Source: JARRKU01 sp963675565 (lineage in GTDB: Bacteria > Desulfobacterota > Desulfobacteria > Desulfobacterales > Desulfosarcinaceae). From it: DNA of 64,000 nt. A program made the translations under genes and the position numbers. Under the pieces are notes generated by a model, which was not told where the DNA came from, searched no databases, and worked only from the letters and a program-made list of their open reading frames with translations. Location of the stretch: NCBI GenBank assembly GCA_963675565.2, contig CAXXYD010000004.1, forward strand, positions 1,240,001 through 1,304,000, given 5' to 3'. This document shows positions 24,840-33,310 of the stretch, in pieces; within the stretch, counting starts at the first letter, position 1, and each line of letters begins with the position of its first letter.

Positions 24840-26153
24840 TTAATACATTAATTTAGGCAGCAATAAAATGATTTGAGGAAAAATAATAAAAAGAATGATG
24901 CCCAAAAGGACAGCTATCATGAAAGGCAAAATCCCCTTGAATATCGACTCGAGTTTGATGTTACCGGAGATACTGCGCGCCACCCCGTAGACCACATAGA
25001 CATTCATCCCCACGGGAGGTGAAATGACGCCCATTTCGGTCACCATGACAATGATGATGCCGAACCAGATGGGATCATAGCCCAAATTCATAACCAGAGG
25101 ATAAAAAATCGGTACGGTCAACATGACCAGGGCCAGGGAGTCCATAAAACAGCCCCCCAGAAAATAGACCAGAAGCACCATCAGCAGTATAATGGCCGGC
25201 GGCAGGTCAAACCCCCCGATCCATAGGGCAATATCGAACGGAATCCGTGTGACGGCCAGAAATTTACCGAAAACCACAGCCCCGGCGATCAGCACCATCA
25301 CCATGCAGGACGTCATCAGAGTTTGGGCCAGCGCCTCCACCAGACCGTTCCAGGAGAGCTGTTTGCGCAATACGGCCACGAAAACAACCCCGAAAACCCC
25401 CACAGCGGCCGCTTCGGTCGGCGTAAACAGCCCCCAGAAGAGCCCGCCCATGACCAGAAGGAACACCGCTATGGTTTCAATCAATTCGCTCAAGACTTTC
25501 AGCCGGGCCTTCCAGCGGAACGCTTCCCCTTTGGGTCCCTGATCGGGGGCGACCGTGCACCAGATCAAAATGGTCAGCACAAACAGCACGGTGACGATAA
25601 TTGCCGGCAATATTCCGGCAACGAACAGCTGGCCGATGGACTGTTCGGTCAGAATGCCATAGAGTATCAACACCACGCTTGGCGGCATGATCATCCCCAG
25701 GCCGCCACCCGATGCGACCGATCCGGTTGCAAGCTCATCGGCATACGAGAAGCGCTTCATCTCAGGCAGCCCGACGGTGGCCATGGTGGCCGCGGTGGCC
25801 GCGCTGGAGCCGCACACCGCACCGAATGCGGTACACGCCGAAACAGTGGCTATAGCCAGGCCGCCGCGGGTGCTACCCAGGTATGTGTAGGCCGTCTCGT
25901 AGAGTCGGCGGCTGATACCACTGCTAAAAGCCAGTTGCCCCATCAGAATGAAAAGCGGCACCGTTGTCAGTCCGTAGGAAGAGAATACTTCGTAAAAATC
26001 GGTTGCCAACACATTCAGGCCGCTTTCCAGCGAAGTCAGCATGCTGAATCCCAGGAAGCCGACCATCGCCATCACGTAGGCCACCGGCATTCTTGTGAGA
26101 AACAAGAGGACCATCACAACAATACCGACGATACCCAGCATGGTTGGGTTCAT
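24840..26153 (-). CDS. dctM: TRAP transporter large membrane subunit (DctM)
   Basis: The channel subunit of a tripartite ATP-independent periplasmic importer, driven by an ion gradient. The 437 residues form about 12 membrane segments with the DctM hallmarks: PLFILMGQLAFSSGISRRLY, the glycine-rich GGLAIATVSACTAFGAVCGSSAATAATM split over two segments, and GGLGMIMPPSVVLILYG. It overlaps dctQ by four bases (ATGA). It belongs with the DctQ and DctP genes upstream. Confidence 0.95.
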   Translation of the reverse strand: MNPTMLGIVGIVVMVLLFLTRMPVAYVMAMVGFLGFSMLTSLESGLNVLATDFYEVFSSYGLTTVPLFILMGQLAFSSGISRRLYETAYTYLGSTRGGLAIATVSACTAFGAVCGSSAATAATMATVGLPEMKRFSYADELATGSVASGGGLGMIMPPSVVLILYGILTEQSIGQLFVAGILPAIIVTVLFVLTILIWCTVAPDQGPKGEAFRWKARLKVLSELIETIAVFLLVMGGLFWGLFTPTEAAAVGVFGVVFVAVLRKQLSWNGLVEALAQTLMTSCMVMVLIAGAVVFGKFLAVTRIPFDIALWIGGFDLPPAIILLMVLLVYFLGGCFMDSLALVMLTVPIFYPLVMNLGYDPIWFGIIIVMVTEMGVISPPVGMNVYVVYGVARSISGNIKLESIFKGILPFMIAVLLGIILFIIFPQIILLLPKLMY

Positions 26154-26647
26154 TTCAGCCTCGCTGCGACAAAGCTGTCTCTAATCCCCTTGAGTATCGC
26201 CAGAAAAAAGAAGCCGAAACAGACAGCCACCACAAAAACCAACATATATTCGGGGAACCCCAGGTTCATAGACACTTCACCGGAGGCTCTCATCTCCATG
26301 GCATAGTCAAACATGCGCCAGGACAACAATCCGAACAGGATCAGACTCAGTACACCCGTGATTGAATCGATAACCGCCCGTGTTCTTCTTGAAAAAAAGC
26401 GGAACAAAAGCTCGACACCGATGTGCCCTTTGTTCAAGTGAACGGCCGGAAGCGACGCAGCGACCGCCATGACGCCCATAAACGTGACCAGTTCCACTGA
26501 ACCGAACACCGGATGCTTAAAAAAACGGCCCACCACATCGGTACACGTCAGCACGGTCATGCCAGCCAATCCCAGTGCGCCAATGATCTTCAGCTTATCT
26601 GCAACGGCATCAAGTGCTTTCCAGAAAAAATCCAAAACCCGCTCCAA
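26150..26647 (-). CDS. dctQ: TRAP transporter small membrane subunit (DctQ)
   Basis: A 165-residue protein with four membrane segments, the small partner of DctM. Family features include DVVGRFFKHPVFGSVEL in the first loop and HIGVELLF. The start is TTG at 26647 and the ribosome site is weak, so it may rely on translation of dctP, 64 bp upstream. The end overlaps dctM by ATGA. Confidence 0.92.
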   Translation of the reverse strand: MERVLDFFWKALDAVADKLKIIGALGLAGMTVLTCTDVVGRFFKHPVFGSVELVTFMGVMAVAASLPAVHLNKGHIGVELLFRFFSRRTRAVIDSITGVLSLILFGLLSWRMFDYAMEMRASGEVSMNLGFPEYMLVFVVAVCFGFFFLAILKGIRDSFVAARLK

Positions 26648-26711
26648 TCTTACAGGGGTAAGCAGCCACAGTATGCATCGTCAGAAAATGCCGACAAGGT
26701 CATGGACATTT

Positions 26712-27740
26712 TCAATTGTCGTTCAGAAATTTCCGAATGGCATCGAGCACGGTTTTGCCGTCCATATTCTTTTTTTCCATTTGGGCGACATAGTCGTCGA
26801 ACAGCGGCTCAACGGCCTTTTTCCATTTGGCGCTCTCCTTGGCGTCGAGCCCTACAATGGTTTTGCCTTGCTGAAGCAAATAGCGCATGCCGCTGCGGTC
26901 AATGTCATCCCATGCCTGGCCATGCTTCATGACGTATTCCTGATTTATGGCGGTAATGATATCCTGGTCTGCGGAATCCAAGTCATTCCACCGCGCTTTG
27001 TTCATTACCACAAAAAAAGCCGTCGTATAGGCAATCGACACCGAATAGGTCGTGAAGTCCACAACCTCGGCCAGTTTGAAGCCCTTCATGGCTTCAAACG
27101 GACTGGCGGTACCGTCGACGACCCCTTTTTGAAGGCTTTGATAGGTTTCCGGCATGGCCATGGTTACGGGCGTGCCACCCAAAGCTTTGATGATTTCGGC
27201 GCTCAGACCGGTGGATCTGATTTTCAGGCCTTTCATGTCCCCGATGGTTTTCACCGCTTTATCCCGGGTGTGAATAAGTCCAGGGCCATGGGCGTGCAAA
27301 AACATGACCTGGGTGTCTTTGAATTCCTCAGGCTGAAATTTATTGTAGATGTGGTTGGCCGCAGCCGTTGCCGAAGATCCCGAAGAGTAGCCGAACGGCA
27401 GGTCGATAGCCGACATTACAGGGAACCGGCCCCGGGTATAAGCCAGGCATGAGAGCCCCACATCGGCAATGCCTCTGGCAACGGCATCATAGGTGCCTTT
27501 TGCTTTTGTCAGCGTCTGTCCGGCAAAATACTGAACCTTCACCCTTCCCTGGGTTCGTTTCTCCACCTCCCGGCACCAGTTTTCCGCAAGTATGCTCTGG
27601 GCATGGGTGGGGGGAAAGAAATTAGTATACCGAAGGGTAACGCTTTTGGCTGATGCCCGATTTGAAAGGACCAAAAGGGAAAAAAGACAGAAAAAAGAAA
27701 CGACAATCAGCGCCTTGCATGAGAAATGATTCGATTTCAT
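26712..27740 (-). CDS. dctP: TRAP transporter solute-binding protein (DctP)
   Basis: Periplasmic ligand-binding subunit, 342 residues, with a Sec signal peptide ending near RASA. The mature protein shows DctP features: LRYTNFFPPTHAQS at the start, GLKIRSTGLSAEIIKALGGTPV and YQSLQKGVVDGTASPFEAM. The arginine of the IRS segment is the usual carboxylate ligand, so an organic acid is the likely cargo. AGGAGA lies seven bases before the ATG. The gene heads dctPQM and lies downstream of the transhydroxylase-like genes on the same strand, suggesting import of that enzyme's substrate or its precursor. Confidence 0.93.
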   Translation of the reverse strand: MKSNHFSCKALIVVSFFCLFSLLVLSNRASAKSVTLRYTNFFPPTHAQSILAENWCREVEKRTQGRVKVQYFAGQTLTKAKGTYDAVARGIADVGLSCLAYTRGRFPVMSAIDLPFGYSSGSSATAAANHIYNKFQPEEFKDTQVMFLHAHGPGLIHTRDKAVKTIGDMKGLKIRSTGLSAEIIKALGGTPVTMAMPETYQSLQKGVVDGTASPFEAMKGFKLAEVVDFTTYSVSIAYTTAFFVVMNKARWNDLDSADQDIITAINQEYVMKHGQAWDDIDRSGMRYLLQQGKTIVGLDAKESAKWKKAVEPLFDDYVAQMEKKNMDGKTVLDAIRKFLNDN

Positions 27741-27763
27741 TGTTTACTCTCCTATTGCCTCGG

Positions 27764-27991
27764 CTATCGTGTTATTTGGACATTGCACCATAAACGGGTT
27801 TCCGTGCGGTCCGGGTCCGGCGTATGCCCTTTATCGGCACCGCAGCTCAGATACCATCCGTTGCCCCGCTCAATGGTGGCAGCTACCGGGTCGCCGCCAT
27901 TGGGGCGGGACAACCGGATGGTAATGGCATCCGCTCCGAAGGATATGTCCACAGAGCGGAACGTAAGGAAGCCTCTGCCTCTTGCCTTCAA
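27764..27991 (-). CDS. Possible small protein between oxidoreductase and dctP
   Basis: A 75-codon frame beginning with TTG, 16 bases after the stop of the molybdopterin enzyme. Residues 12-70 read like a compact beta-rich protein (VDISFGADAITIRLSRP, then IERGNGWYLSCGAD), better than the opposite strand. There is no clear ribosome site. It could be a small operon member or the relic of one. Confidence 0.3.
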   Translation of the reverse strand: MKARGRGFLTFRSVDISFGADAITIRLSRPNGGDPVAATIERGNGWYLSCGADKGHTPDPDRTETRLWCNVQITR

Positions 27992-28007
27992 ACGGTTTGA
28001 TCGGCAG

Positions 28008-30584
28008 CTAGGCCAACCAGGCGTTAAACTGCAGGCCTGAATTGGGATCGTATTCCTTGTTGAACGATTCCGGATATTTCTCCTTCCACTCCTGCATCTG
28101 GGCCATGTCCAGCTTCTCGACTTCCACCAGATAGCCGCTGGTTGCCTGGCCGGGAGCGTTTTTGGAAGTAGTGCCGATGGGTGATATCAGGTTGATGGCC
28201 CCGCCCCTGTCGATTTCGCCCATTTTAATCCAGTCACATCGCGCGCCGTGGTCCACATAGGCCACATTGGCCATCAGCCGCTCGGTGACATAGGCGCCGC
28301 AGAGAACAATGCCGCGTTCGTTGAAAACTTTTACGATATCGCCGGTTTTTATCCCTCTTTTTTCCGCTTCCAGAGGATTGAGCCACACCGGTTCATACAT
28401 ATACCCGTCCATGCCTTTGATCTTGCCTGTCTCGGCTTCCCGGGTCCATGAAATGTCATCGCATTGGGCATGCAGCCGCCAGCGCGGATGATTGGACATG
28501 CATAGCAGGGGATATTTTTTGGCTCTTACACTGGTCAGGCGCTCATCGTGGGTAATGCCCTTTTCGATCCATTTCGGTATCGGCGGCCGCTCATCGTCAT
28601 CGGGAAAATGTTTGGCGATGGATTCGGAGTAAATCTCAAGAATGCCGGTGGGGGTCTGCAGTGGATTCGCTTTGGGATCTTCCACAAATTGAGCCATACC
28701 GGCCGGATCTTTTTCCCAATCCTCGGCTATGGGCACAACATAGTAGCCTTTCTCCTGAAGCTGTTCCCAGCTGACCAGATCCTTTACCCCTGACAGCTCG
28801 TAGGCGGTCTTGATCCATTCCTGTATGCTTTTGCCTTCGGTGTAATCGTCGTACAGCCCCATTTTTTTGGCGATCTCGCACACGACTTCATAATCGCTCT
28901 TGGACTCCCCTACCGGCTCGACACTCTTCTCTTCCAAAAAGACGCTGAAATACTGGGCGTCACGGTCAATGCCGAAATCCTGTTCTTCCAGCTTGGTGTT
29001 CACCGGCAAAATAATATCGGCAAACAGGGTGTCGTTTTCCAGCCAGGGGTGCTGCACCACGACGCATTCGATTTTGGGATGCTGAAAACCTTCGGCCACG
29101 TGGTTGCCATGCCCCCAGCAGGTCGTCCGACACGGGGTGTCGCTCCAAATCATGTGGATTTCAGTGCCGCCGTCCTCTTTGGCGATGGGATAGGTATACT
29201 CCTTGAACTGGTCGGTGGTGGGACAGATCTGCGCACCGCTGCAATGCCATTTTATCGGAGTATCGCTGAATATGGCACGTTCGATGAGGGTTTTCGGCAA
29301 TACCTGGGGGGGTGGCGGCCAAAAATAGCCGTACATGGAACCACGCCGGGCCGGGCTTTCATCCGGGGTAACCACTGAACGCGGAAATCCCTTCCACCAG
29401 CCTTCCTGATGCACACCGGGTTTTCCCAACCCCTGCATGGTCAGCAGCACTACTTCAAGGCGCGCCGGCTCACTGGAAAACGGCCCACGGATCATGGATC
29501 CGCCAAACGAGTGTATGATCGAGGTGACCTTGGCGGCAAATTCCCTGGCCAGGGCTTTTATGGTCCATGGCGGGACACCGCATTTTCCGGACGCCCATTT
29601 GGCCGTTTTGGCAATACCATCCTCTTTGCCCAACACATAATCGGCAAACTTGTCAAACCCGACGCTCAGGCGATCCACATGTTCTTTGTCGTAGGTGCCT
29701 TCGGTCATCCAGATGTAAGCGATGGCCAGTTGCAGCGCCGCGTCCGTGTTTGGAAGAATCGGTATCCACTTGTCGGCATGAACCGCGCAGCCGTAATTCA
29801 CGTCAGGACAGATGTAAACCTGTTTGATGCCGATTTCGGTCCAGAAATAGCAGAGACGGCTTGGCAGTCCCGCGATATAGAACCAGGGGGTGGTTTCCGG
29901 ATCACACCCCCAGAACAGCATTTGTTCGCAATTGTCCGTCATGTCCTTGACAATATTGGTCTTGGGATTCATCAGCCCTACGGTTTCATCCATGCCCCAA
30001 ACATGTTTGGCGCCCCAATACCAGCCTTCCCAGCTGTCCGGTGTCCGCATCTGATAAGTGCTGCCGCCCACCAGTTTGAGGAATTCATACTGGCACCCGT
30101 GGGCCGCATGAACGATTTTCGACTCCGCATGGCCGTCTCCTTGGGCCAAAATAGCGTATGAACCATACTGTTTCTTGATGCGCGTAATTTCGTCGGCCAC
30201 GAGGGTAGTTGCTTCGTCCCAGGAAATGCGCACAAACTTGCTTTTGCCCCGGTTCTGCGGATTGCGCTCGCCGTTGGGGTCCCAGTCCACGCGTTTGAGC
30301 GGATACTTGATCCGGTTGGGAGAATAAACTCGTTTTTTGTAGGCCAGGCTGAACGGCGCCTGACTGATTTTATAGCCAGGATCAAACTCTTTGCCTTTGG
30401 CTTTTATCTTCCAGGGGTTGAACTGTTCCCGGTCATATTTCTCGTCCAAGTGCATGGGCCGGATTCGGACAATCTTGCCGTCCTTGGAATCGATGGCGGC
30501 GGGCATCGCCCCATGGCCACCGAGGGCAAGTCCCTTTATCGTGGTTTTATCTCTCGTTTTCAGCTTCGTATTCTTCTTTGGCAT
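28008..30584 (-). CDS. Transhydroxylase-like molybdopterin oxidoreductase, large subunit
   Basis: An 858-residue enzyme of the DMSO-reductase superfamily that binds bis-molybdopterin. It lacks an N-terminal FeS-cluster cysteine motif and any Tat signal, so it is cytoplasmic. Its layout matches the large subunit of pyrogallol-phloroglucinol transhydroxylase of Pelobacter acidigallici: PWKIKAKGKEF, WDPNGERNPQNRG, RISWDEAT, and TPDSWEGWYWG. There Asp183-Ser184 correspond to the catalytic Asp and Mo-ligating Ser, and His152 in GDGHAES corresponds to the active-site His. These equivalences are from memory of the family. The start is the ATG at 30584 behind AAGGAAGGAA. The small subunit lies 87 bp upstream. 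Substrate here is unknown; a phenolic or other hydroxylated compound is likely. Confidence 0.85.
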   Translation of the reverse strand: MPKKNTKLKTRDKTTIKGLALGGHGAMPAAIDSKDGKIVRIRPMHLDEKYDREQFNPWKIKAKGKEFDPGYKISQAPFSLAYKKRVYSPNRIKYPLKRVDWDPNGERNPQNRGKSKFVRISWDEATTLVADEITRIKKQYGSYAILAQGDGHAESKIVHAAHGCQYEFLKLVGGSTYQMRTPDSWEGWYWGAKHVWGMDETVGLMNPKTNIVKDMTDNCEQMLFWGCDPETTPWFYIAGLPSRLCYFWTEIGIKQVYICPDVNYGCAVHADKWIPILPNTDAALQLAIAYIWMTEGTYDKEHVDRLSVGFDKFADYVLGKEDGIAKTAKWASGKCGVPPWTIKALAREFAAKVTSIIHSFGGSMIRGPFSSEPARLEVVLLTMQGLGKPGVHQEGWWKGFPRSVVTPDESPARRGSMYGYFWPPPPQVLPKTLIERAIFSDTPIKWHCSGAQICPTTDQFKEYTYPIAKEDGGTEIHMIWSDTPCRTTCWGHGNHVAEGFQHPKIECVVVQHPWLENDTLFADIILPVNTKLEEQDFGIDRDAQYFSVFLEEKSVEPVGESKSDYEVVCEIAKKMGLYDDYTEGKSIQEWIKTAYELSGVKDLVSWEQLQEKGYYVVPIAEDWEKDPAGMAQFVEDPKANPLQTPTGILEIYSESIAKHFPDDDERPPIPKWIEKGITHDERLTSVRAKKYPLLCMSNHPRWRLHAQCDDISWTREAETGKIKGMDGYMYEPVWLNPLEAEKRGIKTGDIVKVFNERGIVLCGAYVTERLMANVAYVDHGARCDWIKMGEIDRGGAINLISPIGTTSKNAPGQATSGYLVEVEKLDMAQMQEWKEKYPESFNKEYDPNSGLQFNAWLA

Positions 30585-30671
30585 TATTGATTCCTTCCTT
30601 TTGGATGGTGTCCCTGCCATCAGCAGCTTGATAATGGTGCAGGATAACCAGTTTCGGTAACCATGCGGGCA

Positions 30672-31484
30672 CTAAACCATCGGGATGTCACCCAGATTGA
30701 CGTCCTTTGCGGTGCTGATCGCCTCAATTGCCTTGACTTTTCCGTCTTTTTCCAGCGTCAGCAAAAAAGTGCCATCGTCCTTGAGATCCTTGAACCAGAA
30801 GTCTCCGTAGCCGTCTGTTTCCGCCATAAAGCGCTCGCCGCTGTCCACGTCTTTGAGGGTGCAGGCCGCGCCGATGATGACCTCTTCTTCCACAGGGTCG
30901 TACAAGGTGCCGGCGATAAACTTCCCGGGTACGTTCACATAATGGACCCGTGCACGGCTCCCCAGTTCCGGCCGGTACGGATCGGCCTTGTCGATCCACT
31001 CTTTGAGCTCTTGTTCTTCCCCGAATTTCAACGCTCCGGTGGGGCAGGCGTCCACACAACGCGGTTCTTTCCACCCGTCGTCCAGAAGGTGGGCGCAACC
31101 AGTGCACTTTTGCGCCAGATTCAGGCTGTCGTTGAAATAGATCGCACCATAGGGACAACTGTCAGCGCAGAGCTTGCACCCTGTGCACTTTTCAGGGTCG
31201 ATAATTACCAGACCATCTTCCCGGCGGTATATGGCCCCTGGCACACTGCACGATTTCATGCAAGCGGCGTCTTGACAATGCATGCACATATTCAAAAAGT
31301 AAGAGACCTTTACCTTGGGAACCGACCCGCGAACCGTCTCTTTGATCCCTACCCAGAACTGCCCGGTATCCGGCTGCGGCTTGGCATAGGGGGTCCAGTC
31401 ATTGCCCACGTGTTCGTCCTTGCAGGCAATTTGGCAGCAGTAACAACCGTTGCAAATGGACAGATCAACTACAAATGCTTTCAT
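30672..31484 (-). CDS. Transhydroxylase-like iron-sulfur subunit
   Basis: A 270-residue electron-transfer subunit. Four cysteine groups with four cysteines each are visible (Cys11-x2-Cys-x2-Cys-x3-Cys; MCMHCQDAACMKSC; CTGCKLCADSCPYG; CTGC with CVDACPTG), enough for four [4Fe-4S] clusters. The last 80 residues form a beta-sandwich-like domain (AETDGYGDFWFKDLKDDG, ending VNLGDIPMV), also present in the small subunit of P. acidigallici transhydroxylase and unusual among ferredoxin subunits. AAGGAGG precedes the ATG. It is the first gene of the operon, directly upstream of the large subunit. Confidence 0.88.
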   Translation of the reverse strand: MKAFVVDLSICNGCYCCQIACKDEHVGNDWTPYAKPQPDTGQFWVGIKETVRGSVPKVKVSYFLNMCMHCQDAACMKSCSVPGAIYRREDGLVIIDPEKCTGCKLCADSCPYGAIYFNDSLNLAQKCTGCAHLLDDGWKEPRCVDACPTGALKFGEEQELKEWIDKADPYRPELGSRARVHYVNVPGKFIAGTLYDPVEEEVIIGAACTLKDVDSGERFMAETDGYGDFWFKDLKDDGTFLLTLEKDGKVKAIEAISTAKDVNLGDIPMV

Positions 31485-31802
31485 TTTGATTCGCCTCCTT
31501 TTTTAAATCCACGGCCAAGGCGAATCCCCAACAGGCGAAAACGACTCCGGCCGCTGTCACGTGCACGATGCGCCTTCCAAAAAAGACCATCGCCTCTGAC
31601 CGGACGGTCTTTCGGAAAGTATCAGCCAGGTTACGACGCAATACAAGCCGGGAAGAATCCCCGGAAATTACGGGGTAAAAACCAGTATTTTTCACAGGAG
31701 ATATCTTGGTAAACCGGCGGGCACCGTCACGCACAAACGAATGGTAACGGGGTGCATCGACGCAGCGTATTGGCGAAAGTGCAATACGGGCTGAAACCGG
31801 AA
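31485..31802. other. Intergenic region upstream of the transhydroxylase-like operon
   Basis: No convincing gene. The operon promoter should lie here; I could not find a clear sigma-70 or sigma-54 pair. A small inverted repeat (CCCCG/CGGGG on the minus strand, about 31658-31676) is the only symmetry noticed. The PAS-LuxR regulator gene ends just upstream on the same strand and may act here. Confidence 0.4.
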
Positions 31803-33080
31803 CTACCGGGAGGAAAGGTAGGACTTGAGATTTATTTTCTTATTTTTGATGCCGAGTTTTTTCCGAATATTTTCCCTATGAAACTCAATGGTCCTTTCGG
31901 ACAAGCTGAAAAAACGGGCAATTTCCTTGGTTGTCATTCCTTGCTGGATGAGATTTGCCACCTGAACTTCCGTTGGGGTAAAGCCTGAATATTCCAAAGA
32001 CATCTTGCGGGCCAGCGGAGATATTATCATGTCCACACTGGACTCCAGCGTCCGGGCAAAAAGCATTTGTCTTTTATTCAGGCCGCTGCACTTAAGTTTT
32101 TCCAGAAAGGGCCCCACAAGCCGCCTGATATTGAACCACACTTTCTCTTCCAGCTCGTTTTTGTCTTCTTCGCGCTTTTTCAGCAGAACTTTTAGGGCAA
32201 TATTGGCCTCTTTCAGGCTTTGGGCCTGGATTTCTAGTTCGGCTTCCCGTTCCTGCAATCTTTTCAGGGCCTTTTTCTTCTCAGTGATGTCGCGCGTAAA
32301 AACGGCAAAGCGGTCAACCTTTCCACTGTGATCAAACAACGGATACACATGATTTTCAAGTTCCCTTCCGTCACGACTGTCCTCAAAATAGACCGGTTTG
32401 CCGGTTCTGGCCACTTTGGCAAATTTGGGTTTTCTCGACTCATATATATCCGACGGCATGTGGCGATTCAGGAACTGACCGATCAATGCGTCGACCGATA
32501 GACCGAACCGTTTGGCGCCCACATGGTTGATTGCCAGAATTTTCCAGTCCGTGGTCATCAAAATGGCCGTGTCAGTGGGCGCGTTAATGAGCGCTTTGAT
32601 CTTTTCCTCGCTCTCGCGTAATTCCCTTTCCGCCCTCACCCGTCGGGTGGTATCTCTTCCAACCGCTTGAATTTCTAATATTTTACGGTCATCCAAAACG
32701 GGTTGAAAAATCCACCTGACCCAATGCTTCTCATCACCGGGCATCTCGAGCCAGAGTTCAGCGTTACTGTGAGGATTCCGGGAGCCAAGAAATTGTATCT
32801 GGGCTTTGATTTTCACCCGTTCCGATTCGGGAAACATTTCAAAAAAGTTAAGGTCCATGCCGGCATCGATATGGAGGGAGGCAAGCAGGTCGAAAAACGA
32901 TCGATTTGCGAAAGTGATGGTTCCGTCGGGCAAAAAACGGGAAATCAATTCGGTTTGACGTTCAACGATATCACGGTAAAGACGGTCCCGTTCAGGCGAT
33001 GGTTTGTCGTGCCGCCAAGCAGAAGGGGTACTGATCCGGCTCCGGCTGCCGAGCTGGTTTCCGTACTCGCCACTTCCCAT
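31803..33080 (-). CDS. PAS-PAS sensor with LuxR-type HTH output
   Basis: A 425-residue cytoplasmic regulator. Two PAS domains (about 40-165, ending AVGRDTTRRVRAE, and about 170-290, ending FTRDITEKKKALKR) are followed by a coiled coil and a LuxR/GerE HTH (FTPTEVQVANLIQQG, TTKEIARFFSLSERTIEFHR). The C-terminal 135 residues match those of the GAF-PAS regulator at 8656-10218. The start is the ATG at 33080 behind GGGGGA. It lies directly upstream of the transhydroxylase-like operon on the same strand, so it is the obvious candidate regulator of that operon and the TRAP genes. Ligand unknown. Confidence 0.86.
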   Translation of the reverse strand: MGSGEYGNQLGSRSRISTPSAWRHDKPSPERDRLYRDIVERQTELISRFLPDGTITFANRSFFDLLASLHIDAGMDLNFFEMFPESERVKIKAQIQFLGSRNPHSNAELWLEMPGDEKHWVRWIFQPVLDDRKILEIQAVGRDTTRRVRAERELRESEEKIKALINAPTDTAILMTTDWKILAINHVGAKRFGLSVDALIGQFLNRHMPSDIYESRKPKFAKVARTGKPVYFEDSRDGRELENHVYPLFDHSGKVDRFAVFTRDITEKKKALKRLQEREAELEIQAQSLKEANIALKVLLKKREEDKNELEEKVWFNIRRLVGPFLEKLKCSGLNKRQMLFARTLESSVDMIISPLARKMSLEYSGFTPTEVQVANLIQQGMTTKEIARFFSLSERTIEFHRENIRKKLGIKNKKINLKSYLSSR

Positions 33081-33310
33081 GTACTGTTCCCCCTGAATCC
33101 CACCGTTATATGGTTTTCGGTCCGGCGCCCGGCATAACGCAGCCCACTGCCCGGCGCACAATGACCGCCACGGCCTCCCGGAAAGCTATTTGATCTTACC
33201 TTTGCCCCTGAAAAAGTTCAAGCCGTTAATGGGCACTCCCCATATGCCATCTGACTCGCCAAAATGCCGGGCCCGGATTTGCCGCCGGCAGTTGGCCATA
33301 GCGGGCATCG

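Noticed and set aside
25323..26306. A 327-codon plus-strand frame
   Set aside because: Antisense to dctM and dctQ; rich in His and Gln as usual for the complement of membrane-protein genes.
27726..28040. A 104-codon plus-strand frame between dctP and the molybdopterin enzyme
   Set aside because: It starts inside the dctP start region and has no motif; the opposite strand reads more like protein.
31560..31590. A GG...GC pair resembling a sigma-54 promoter before the FeS subunit gene
   Set aside because: The spacing between the two elements is 12 bases instead of 10 and the flanking consensus is poor.
31465..31734. An 89-codon minus-strand frame upstream of the FeS subunit; its last 41 codons look like a short membrane peptide
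   Set aside because: No ribosome site, and it overlaps the start of the FeS subunit gene; more likely leader sequence.
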